A stretch of 64,000 nt of DNA from Pogonophryne albipinna (Eukaryota > Chordata > Actinopteri > Perciformes > Artedidraconidae), in the NCBI GenBank assembly GCA_028583405.1, contig CM053246.1:21955570-22019569 (forward strand), read 5' to 3'. Positions within the stretch are counted from its first letter, which is position 1. The number at the start of each line of letters is the position of its first letter. Both the position numbers and the translations under genes were made by a program. Under the pieces are notes generated by a model. The model was not told the origin of the DNA. It worked only from the letters and a program-made list of their open reading frames with translations, and made no database searches. Shown here one piece after another: positions 57,601-64,000 of the stretch.

Positions 57601-60600
57601 ATGCTTATTAAAGCAATTTAGCATAGTAGCCCTGTCTGATATAATGCCAGATGCTGTGGTGAGGCACGGAGGTAGCTCATTTGGGATATCACTAGTGGAA
57701 ATCGATTTTATGGCTTTCCAAAATTTCCTAGGATTATTCAGGTTTTCTGTGGTCACTGACAAATAGTACTTTGATTTAGCACTTTTTATTTGAGATGTGA
57801 AGCTATTTCTTAGCTGCCTAAAGCGTAGCCATTCTACCTCTGAGCCTGATTTCCTAGCCTTAGCCCAAGCATTATTTCTCTCATGAAGTAGACTGGACAG
57901 CTCAGCAGAAAACCAGGGATTGTTTCGTCCCTTCACTCTAAATTTACGCAGAGGTGCATGTCTATCTATAATTTTCATAAAACCAAGATAAAAATAAGAC
58001 CATGCAGTTTCTACATCAGCACACAGATTGATTTTACCCCAATCAAAAACAAACAGATCATGTAAAAAACCCTGCTCCACAAAGTGTTTTTTTGTCTCTC
58101 TTTGTGATGATACGTGGTTTAACCTTTTGGACCTTAGTGTCCCTAATTGTGGCTACAACACAGTGGTCACTCACATCATTAGCAAATACTCCCACAGATG
58201 AGTATTTATGTGGAACATTTGTTAAAATTAGATCAATTAAGGAGGATTTATTTGGGGACTTAATATTTGGGCGAGTAGGACTGTCTATAATCTGGGTAAA
58301 ATTCAAAGAGGTACACAGGTTTTTAAAATCCTCTGACACAGAAGTTAACCAGTCCCAATTAAAATCACCAAGCAGCACTATTTCCTTGTAGGAAAGTTGT
58401 GATAACAATTTTGCCAATGACGATAAAGAGTCCTTGACAGCCGAGGGGGCCCTGTAGCAGCCCACCACCATGACCTGTTGACCCTTTGTTACCTCAATAT
58501 TCACGGCTAAAAATTCTAGCTGTTTACTAACAGATTTGGAAACCATATTCGTTACACAAAACTTATTTTTCACATAAATGGCAACGCCACCACCTTTTTT
58601 AGGCCGGTCAGTACGATATACACTGTAACCATTTATGTAAATGTCAGAGGCCAAAATGGATTTATCTAGCCACGTTTCTGATAAGACAATGACATCAGCA
58701 TCAATCGAACTTGCCCAAATACGGACAAAATCTAATTTAGGTAACAGACTACGCACATTTAAATGAATTAAACCTAGCCCAGATCTAGATATAAAATCAG
58801 CAGGAGTAGCTATTTGACTAATACTGCTAGGTGGACCTGGATTTGGCTGTACATTTCCTGATAGTAACAACAATAAAAATACCAAGCACCTTTTCCTCTT
58901 AATCAACACACATACATTGTCAGCTGTTCTAGAGTCACCAGCAAACTTCGCGAAAGTGAGATTAGAGTTTAAAAAACAATTTTGAAGGACCATCGTGGCA
59001 GGCATGTGAGAAAGACAAACATTTTCCGATATGAATGTCCGCGACATTGCAACCAGCAATTGTTTGTGCAACACCTCCGAAACTGTACAGGGGATGTCCA
59101 CTGCGGGCGGCAGAACATACCCGAATCCAGTAGATTTTTCAGGATGACTAGCGATCTTCTCCTTGTCCAGCACAGCCAAAAAAAGGCACAGCAGAAACAC
59201 GACACCAAAACAGTAGTTTTACTTATAGTTTTAATTTTGAAAGTATCCATGTAATTTAACAATGCATCATCATAATATATTACATATACTTGATAGCAAC
59301 TTTATTAGGTAGATCTGTATAATGTAATCCAATACAATTCAACTGTACTGCCATTTTCTGTTTTTGTAGAAATTATCATTGTTCAAGTATAATTAATAAA
59401 GTGGCCATGTATTACCTTATACTGCATAATATACTATAACTGACATATTTACAGTAGAACTCAAAAGACTGTGTTGGAGGCTAATAAATCAATCAAACAT
59501 GGATATATGCACACCATTTTCTGATGATATATTTTTCTTTCTCAGGGAGGTGGGGATTGTCCAGAGATGAGCATTGGCGCCATTAAAATTGCTTTGGAGA
59601 TCTCCTTGCCAGGATCATTTATTTATGTCTTCACGGACGCCCGTTCCAAAGATTACAAGTTGACCCATGAAGTCCTGCAGCTCATCCAGCAGAAGCAGTC
59701 ACAGGTTTGATAGCATTGCAATCTACAGTGTTTTACAGATTTAGAGACAAATAGCTATAATAGTTTTACATACATGTGTGTATAGGTGGTGTTTGTGCTG
59801 ACCGGGGACTGTGATGACAGGACTCATATTGGCTACAAGGCTTACGAGGAGATCGCCTCCACCAGCTCTGGGCAGGTCTTCCATCTAGACAAGAAGCAAG
59901 TCAATGAGGTAACGGCATCACTGAATGGAAATGTTCTTGTAATAGACATGCTTTGGTCACCTTATTCAAATTATTTCAGCTTGGCCTGGTTTCTACCTCT
60001 AAGCTGTGTGAATGAGATTGCAGTAGAAGGTTAGCTGAGCATGTCTGGAATCCAGATCAAATGTGCAGGACTACATGTGATTGATTAATGCATTCCGTGG
60101 CTCTTTCTAACGTTTCCAAGAAGTGTAAATCAGCAGTATAAAACTGGGCAACATCTAAAGTTTAAAAAGTTTCGCTGTTAAAGATAACATCTAAATCTGC
60201 ATGAGACTCATGTGCTTTACTTTCATTTCTTAATTTTGTTGTTTTTAGAAACATTAAAGAGAAACACTGCAAACAAAAAAAGCTATAGTCACTCTTTTTA
60301 ATACTAAAAAGAGTGACAATAGCTTTTTTGTTTGCAGTGTTTTTCTCTAAATGTATGACATTTGAGTCAATTTAACTATGTTTCCCTGTGCACCAAGCTT
60401 TACCCAAAGACTTTACATTTGCTGTATCATATTACCATCACGTAAGAAAAACCTGTTTTACATATTTTGGGTTCAATAGCGTCTAGGTCAGGGTCTCACA
60501 CAGTAGCTGTTCAGTTCTCCATAGGGACAGGGGGAAAACAGGGGGGCAGGACATGGGGGAATGTTAGAAACTTCCTGAAAAAAGCTTTGCACATGTTGAG

Positions 60601-60646
60601 GATATGACCTTGTGCAGCTGAGGGGGTGTGTGTTTCTGTGTGTGTG

Positions 60647-60723
<77 letters not shown>

Positions 60724-62202
60724 ATGTGCGTGTCTTTCAGTTGGCAGATTTATTGTATAAAAATGATAAAAAATACTTATTTACATGTTATTTTCATTTG
60801 TTTAGCATTGTCTATATGGCCTCTATACAATAATAGAGATGTGCTCATTTCCCTCCTTAAAACTGAATTTTCACATTTCCCTTGCTGTAGGTTCTGAAAT
60901 GGGTGGAGGAGGCGGTGCAGTCATCTAAGGTCCACCTGCTGTCTACTGATCACATTAGTGGGGCCAGCAACACTTGGCAGATACCCTTTGATCCCAGCCT
61001 GAAGGAAGTTACTGTGGCCCTCAGTGGCCTAGCACCTACCATTGAGATAAAGAACCCCCAGGGTATGATATGTTCTACCATACATAAGCCCAATTGCCAG
61101 TCAAAGAGTATTCCTTGTTGAGATTGGTGTATGTTTTAGCAATTATGCTGTAGAAGGAAGACAAAGAAAATGAAAAAACAGAAGTGAAAAAACATATCAT
61201 GAATCATATGTTATGGTCATCATAACAGATAACAGACCTCCACCCGTCTGAACACCTTTTATTCATTTATTTTTTATTATTTTGGGGCATTTGGCCCTTA
61301 TTTGAAAAATGACAGGGTAGAAATAATTGAAATAGAGGGAGGGTTAAGACATGAATCAAAGGTCCCAAAGCTGGAATCCATGGCTCTCTTCCACATTGTA
61401 ATAACACTCAATGAGGAACTATCTTTTGAAACGAGTATCTTTCTTTGCTACATAAAATGAAAGAGAATGACAAGCAGCAGAAGCAACTCTAGGTTCGAAA
61501 TGTGTCCCTCTTTTATATATACAAATTAACCAAAAGCGTGACGACATTTAAAAAGGAAAGACCACAACATTTATTTACGAGCACTTTTATACAAAAAATC
61601 ACTATAAAATGTAACAAAAATAAACAGTTTACCACAAACAAAAACAGTTAGCGGACTATTCCCCCGTTGATAATGTTGTTTAGATATTGATTCACAAGTG
61701 GATAATGCAGGTAATTCCAGTATAGATATTCTGTGGATTTTGAAAGCAGACAAACTATATCAAATCCTAGTGTAAACTTAATGTCTTGGTGTTAGTCTCT
61801 CTAAATCAAATAGAAGCTTTTTTTTTAGAGTTTAAAGAATAAGAGGAATGTTACCATTTAGGAAGTGAAGAAGAAAGGAACTTGTAGAAGCTGAAATACA
61901 GTAGAGAGGTAAAGTTAAAGTGAGTGCAAAAAATAATAAAATCTTTATTATAGGACTGGGTTGATTCTATATGTTGACAACCAACGTTCAATATTTAAGA
62001 TAACTTAAAACCATGCTAGGAGTGTTAATGCTTTGGATCACTCAAGGCTGCAGTAAAGGTGAATATATGTCTCAGTTTTAATGTTTGGCCTCCAGGGAAG
62101 CTGGTGGGGAAGAGTGACGGCCTGACTGAGCTCCTGCACATTCCCAACTCCGCCAAAGTTGTCAACATCAAGGACCCAATGCCTGGGATGTGGTCTATCA
62201 AG
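37210..62202 (+). CDS. hmcn1: Hemicentin-1, N-terminal 296 residues in six exons (gene continues beyond window)
   Basis: Hemicentins are very large secreted matrix proteins with an N-terminal VWA domain, a long run of Ig domains and C-terminal EGF modules. They act in tissue adhesion and basement-membrane linkage. Joined coding exons are 37210-37465, 54208-54278, 59546-59704, 59786-59908, 60891-61062 and 62096-62202. All have GT donors and AG acceptors, and the phases agree. Residues 1-19 form a signal peptide. The VWA domain spans about 35-210, with MIDAS motif D43-V-T-G-S47, later GGGDCPEMS (exon 3) and VFTDARSKD. The segment from about 204 ([22 protein letters not shown]) is the conserved hemicentin region. 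Wording such as [14 protein letters not shown] and [14 protein letters not shown] fits vertebrate HMCN1 better than HMCN2 as I recall them. The human protein has about 5600 residues, so only about 5% is here. Introns 1 and 2 are large and transposon-filled. Confidence 0.93.
37466..44476. other. hmcn1 intron 1, first part
   Basis: No additional exon or protein-coding fragment recognised in 7 kb. The sequence looks like single-copy intronic DNA apart from the TA run. Confidence 0.5.
37801..37840. repeat. (TA)n microsatellite in intron 1
   Basis: Twenty uninterrupted TA units. Confidence 0.95.
44953..45248. repeat. 296-bp direct repeat, copy 1
   Basis: It begins TCACAGATTACCCGGCATGC and ends TTCATTTAGCGTG. 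Only one difference from copy 2 was noticed. Confidence 0.85.
45949..46244. repeat. 296-bp direct repeat, copy 2
   Basis: Same sequence as 44953-45248, but bordered on both sides by TA-rich runs (45925-45948 and 46245-46264). This suggests a duplicated block rejoined within a TA tract. Confidence 0.85.
46741..52600. other. hmcn1 intron 1, second part
   Basis: No exon or mobile element recognised, apart from a short (TG)n-like run at 52108-52170. Confidence 0.45.
52601..53873 (+). pseudogene. LINE ORF2 C-terminal fragment with an internal minisatellite
   Basis: The ends translate to [20 protein letters not shown] on the left, and to [40 protein letters not shown] and [12 protein letters not shown] on the right. 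These are typical of the C-terminal part of a fish LINE ORF2 in the CR1/L2/Rex1 group. Between them the codons for [11 protein letters not shown] are amplified. A frameshift near 52745 and the stop after THITRT show it is dead. The 3' end is TTGAATC-repeat-like near 53855-53873. Confidence 0.75.
52785..53448. repeat. 33-bp minisatellite, 20 copies
   Basis: The unit TTCTACAGGTGCACCATAGA then GAGGATCCTGACC spans 33 bases. 664 bases equal exactly 20 units plus a 4-base insertion (TGGT at 53181-53184). Variants are few: AGGAGCACC for AGGTGCACC, GACCCTG for GATCCTG, and ATAGTGAG in two units. Confidence 0.92.
53874..54207. other. hmcn1 intron 1, last part
   Basis: Nothing beyond the T-rich polypyrimidine tract leading to the exon 2 acceptor. 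Confidence 0.5.
54208..54278 (+). CDS. hmcn1: hmcn1 coding exon 2
   Basis: A 71-base exon encoding [20 protein letters not shown] and LYVQ. The acceptor is TTTTGCAG|AG after a T-rich tract and the donor is CAG|GTGGGT, phase 0. It lies 16.7 kb from exon 1. Confidence 0.92.
54279..55741. other. hmcn1 intron 2, first part
   Basis: Contains an (AAT)n run at 54561-54611 and otherwise nothing recognised. Confidence 0.5.
54561..54611. repeat. (AAT)n microsatellite in intron 2
   Basis: About 17 uninterrupted ATA units. Confidence 0.95.
55924..58076 (-). CDS. LINE reverse transcriptase
   Basis: About 717 codons, open from the point where the endonuclease frame is lost. RT blocks are seen in order: [63 protein letters not shown], the catalytic FYADDTV (YADD at 56770-56781) and [10 protein letters not shown]-terminal domain follows with [10 protein letters not shown] and PLTWNSLQ. 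It copies LINE RNA at the nicked target. The codons before the first in-frame methionine belong to the upstream frame, so it is not an independent gene. Confidence 0.85.
58058..59200 (-). CDS. LINE N-terminal region and apurinic-type endonuclease
   Basis: The frame is open from about 59200. The first in-frame ATG is near 59047; the most upstream codon is GTG. Residues about 100-125 contain a hydrophobic run followed by GNVQPNPGP (58832-58858), which resembles a 2A ribosome-skipping peptide. The endonuclease follows with [42 protein letters not shown] and SDHCVV. These are the expected catalytic Asn/Glu/Asp/His blocks of the EEP family that nicks target DNA. The frame ends early at 58058 because of a one-base expansion in the A7 run (58087-58093). 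Confidence 0.8.
   Translation of the reverse strand: MFLLCLFLAVLDKEKIASHPEKSTGFGYVLPPAVDIPCTVSEVLHKQLLVAMSRTFISENVCLSHMPATMVLQNCFLNSNLTFAKFAGDSRTADNVCVLIKRKRCLVFLLLLLSGNVQPNPGPPSSISQIATPADFISRSGLGLIHLNVRSLLPKLDFVRIWASSIDADVIVLSETWLDKSILASDIYINGYSVYRTDRPKKGGGVAIYVKNKFCVTNMVSKSVSKQLEFLAVNIEVTKGQQVMVVGCYRAPSAVKDSLSSLAKLLSQLSYKEIVLLGDFNWDWLTSVSEDFKNLCTSLNFTQIIDSPTRPNIKSPNKSSLIDLILTNVPHKYSSVGVFANDVSDHCVVATIRDTKVQKVKPRIITKRDKKTLCGAGFFT
59546..59704 (+). CDS. hmcn1: hmcn1 coding exon 3
   Basis: Encodes 53 residues (110-162), beginning [20 protein letters not shown] and including the [10 protein letters not shown] strand and loop. Acceptor TTTCTCAG, donor CAG|GTTTGA. Confidence 0.92.
59786..59908 (+). 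CDS. hmcn1: hmcn1 coding exon 4
   Basis: Encodes 41 residues (163-203): [20 protein letters not shown] then the [15 protein letters not shown] segment. Acceptor TGTATAG, donor GAG|GTAACG. Intron 3 is only 81 bases. Confidence 0.92.
60258..60348. repeat. Near-perfect inverted repeat with 43-44-bp arms (intron 4)
   Basis: The arm 60258-60300 (AGAGAAACACTGCAAAC...) pairs with 60305-60348 (...GTTTGCAGTGTTTTTCTCT). The loop is four bases (ATAC), and three or four differences are visible. It would fold as a long hairpin in the nascent transcript. It may be a tiny miniature transposon or a small-RNA precursor; nothing decides. Confidence 0.8.
60651..60722. repeat. (TG)n microsatellite in intron 4
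   Basis: About 36 TG units, with shorter TG runs just upstream. Confidence 0.95.
60891..61062 (+). CDS. hmcn1: hmcn1 coding exon 5
   Basis: Encodes residues 204-260 plus one base: [20 protein letters not shown] and [20 protein letters not shown]. Acceptor CTTGCTGTAG, donor CAGG|GTATGA, phase 1. Confidence 0.92.
61063..62095. other. hmcn1 intron 5
   Basis: AT-rich with no recognised element. Confidence 0.5.
62096..62202 (+). CDS. hmcn1: hmcn1 coding exon 6
   Basis: Encodes residues 261-296 ([20 protein letters not shown], then [16 protein letters not shown]). Acceptor GGCCTCCAG, donor AAG|GTAAAC, phase 0. The next exon is not in the window. Confidence 0.92.
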
Positions 62203-64000
62203 GTAAACAATTCATTTTTTCAGGGAATGTGTGTTAAATTACAGGCTTTACCTCACAATTCCCTGAGCTGAGCTGTCATTTCAAAAGACTTACTGCAAAT
62301 AGTTCAGTAGTGTAACCTTGAAATAAGATCACAACTGACACCCCAGGAGGGAGCTGTGCGCTTGAGGATGGTTCTTAAATTGAATTACTGCAGTAGCGTT
62401 TCAGCATGTTAGGATACAGTGATATGTAATCAACTTCACATGCATGATGTCTGATGAAAGCATCTCTGAGCAAACAATAACATGGTCATTTGAGCTCTGA
62501 GACAGTCCTCAGGTAGATGAAGAAAAAGTATGTTCAGGGCCACTGCTGTCAACACGTGCAGCTACATTTGGTTTGGGGCACCCTTTGCTGTTGTTTTGTT
62601 GAAACTGTTGGCACCCTGCTGTCAAGGTAACGCAAAAGGGTCACACTGTTGACTGCACAGGCTGTCAATGCCAGATGTTGGAAAATGACAAGCATTTTTT
62701 CTGAGTGATTTGTGGAATGGGCCCCAGTGGCCCCTGTATTCTCTGTAGACTCTTTCTTGGAAATTTCCCTCATCTCTGCATAGCTGTGTTATGTGTGTGA
62801 TTTAAAGGGAAAGAGATTAGACGAAGAACTGTGTCATCTCAGTGTTTCCTCCCAAAGGAAAGTGCAGGAGATGAGGATGCCTTAAGGATTGGATTTCCCA
62901 TGATTTGTTCTGGCACGTTTACACCCACTACACACTCTTTTTAATCTTGTACAGCATGAAACTTTCCTGACTAGACGATAGTGTCTACCTCTTGTTGTGC
63001 CTCTTCTTCTTTCTATCCCTTTTAATTCCTCTTTAATCCCCTCACTGTGGGCAGTAATGGCATTAAGGCAAATCCGCCAATTGTCTTGAAGTAAAGGTAT
63101 TTCAATAAGCTAACATGGGTGTGGAATGTACATTCTATGTGTAATACATTTTTGTTTTTGGACTTTGGATGATTTACTGTTTATAATGAGAATAGCCCTT
63201 TCCAGCTGTGTCTGCACTTAACCCTCAGGTTAGCCTCATGCTGCAGTCTGTCACTAAACACCGGTGCACAGAGCCCTTTCTCTATTCACACACAGAACAA
63301 CTGGCAGGAGCTCATTGAGCTGAGAACATTTCTCAGTTAAACATTCAGGGCTGTTAAAATCAGATTATTATCAGAAGTCTTTCGTTAAGGTCTTTGCTTT
63401 TAGACTTCAGTCGATTGATATGGTGTGCTGTAACAAGGTGGTAACAGAAGTGCTGAAGGATATCAGACAGATATGATGTGGAGAGATTGTATTCTGCTTT
63501 CTTTTCTCCTGTGGTTCTGCTCCCTGTCTCTTCTTAAATCTCTTTCTGTCACTGTTCTCTTTCCTCGTGCATCTCCAAACACATGCACTCCTCTAATTAT
63601 CTCCTCCAGAGGAGCACAGTAGGGTCCTCTGTTCTCTCTCTCTCTTCAGTCCCAAAACATCTTGTTTTTCCTGTTTCTCCTCTTGGACTTTTTTTAGCCT
63701 CAGTCCCACAAACTTCTCTATCTGGCTTGCAGATTACAAAATCTCCCTCTCATCTATTGCTGTGTTTCCCAGGAAAGAAATGTGGATAAATACTTCAGGG
63801 AGATTTCACTGTCCACTGTGTAATGGCCCATGACACCCCAGTGTAGGACCCGGGCCACAGATAGTATGTGAAAAGGAATTTGATCCATTTTAATCTGCCC
63901 TTAATTGGATGTTATGTTGGACTGTAGAAAGTGGGCTTACCCCTGTATCACCCTCCTACACTTTGGCCCATATTTGTACACCTTACATTGCTGCTTTGTG
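62203..64000. other. hmcn1 intron 6, start
   Basis: No exon matching the next hemicentin segment was found, so the intron extends beyond the window. There are only short pyrimidine-rich tracts near 63480-63720. Confidence 0.5.

Larger units (their letters stand above)
55742..59262 (-). mobile_element. Nearly full-length LINE (CR1/L2/Rex1 group), antisense in intron 2
   Basis: The element runs on the minus strand with an endonuclease frame, a reverse transcriptase frame, an AATAAAGGTTTTGAATTGAA 3' end and a (TTGAA)n-type tail at about 55742-55765. Only one disabling change between the two frames was noticed, so it is young. The 5' limit is set by loss of the coding frame near 59200-59262 and is uncertain. 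A target duplication was not identified. Confidence 0.85.
59909..60890. other. hmcn1 intron 4
   Basis: Contains the hairpin at 60258-60348 and a long TG run. No other element was recognised. Confidence 0.5.

Noticed and set aside
58087..58093. Programmed -1 ribosomal frameshift at A-AAA-AAC
   Set aside because: The downstream RT frame is in the +1 (equivalently -2) register relative to the endonuclease frame, so a -1 slip would not reach it. A one-base expansion explains it better.
60612..60897. Open frames of alternating Cys and Val
   Set aside because: Translation of the TG microsatellite only.
37210..62202. Assignment to hemicentin-2
   Set aside because: Several stretches ([30 protein letters not shown]) agree with remembered HMCN1 rather than HMCN2, although a search would be decisive.

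Overview
The window reads as teleost fish nuclear DNA. The evidence is a vertebrate-type spliced gene, a finTRIM-type RING/B30.2 pseudogene, fish-type non-LTR retrotransposons and a dense load of hAT-, piggyBac- and LTR-type elements. No organism was named; a ray-finned fish, possibly a percomorph, is an inference. Family names rest on motifs and recall, because no database search was possible.

Bases 1-36,800 are repeat-rich intergenic DNA with no intact host gene seen. It opens with a complete, apparently very young LTR element (37-4472). This has two identical-looking 373-bp LTRs, a CATAG target duplication and a minus-strand coding region made mostly of seven tandem arrays. An L2-type LINE 3' end (7037-7945) abuts an L1-type LINE. 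That L1 is cut in two by a 9.2-kb LTR element (8577-17760, duplication CATAC). One LTR of that element carries a hAT-like element (16139-17551), which carries a second hAT-like element (16267-17202), which encloses an L2-type scrap: five nested layers. Further along are a retrovirus-like remnant (20436-23762) split by a DNA element, a finTRIM pseudogene (24108-25163), several miniature DNA transposons and a 1.46-kb foldback element (28027-29490).

From about 36,820 to the right edge lies the 5' part of a hemicentin gene, best matched to hmcn1, on the + strand. Six coding exons (37210-37465, 54208-54278, 59546-59704, 59786-59908, 60891-61062, 62096-62202) join in frame into the first 296 residues: signal peptide, von Willebrand factor A domain and the start of the following hemicentin region. 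The rest of this very large extracellular-matrix protein lies beyond the window. Intron 1 (16.7 kb) holds a TTAA-ended element and a LINE fragment with a 20-copy 33-bp coding minisatellite. Intron 2 holds a nearly intact antisense LINE with a 2A-like motif. Intron 4 holds a 43-bp-arm hairpin.

No host RNA gene and no CRISPR array was recognised. The best candidates for something little described are the self-priming-type LTR element with codon-phased minisatellites and the coding minisatellite in the intron-1 LINE.
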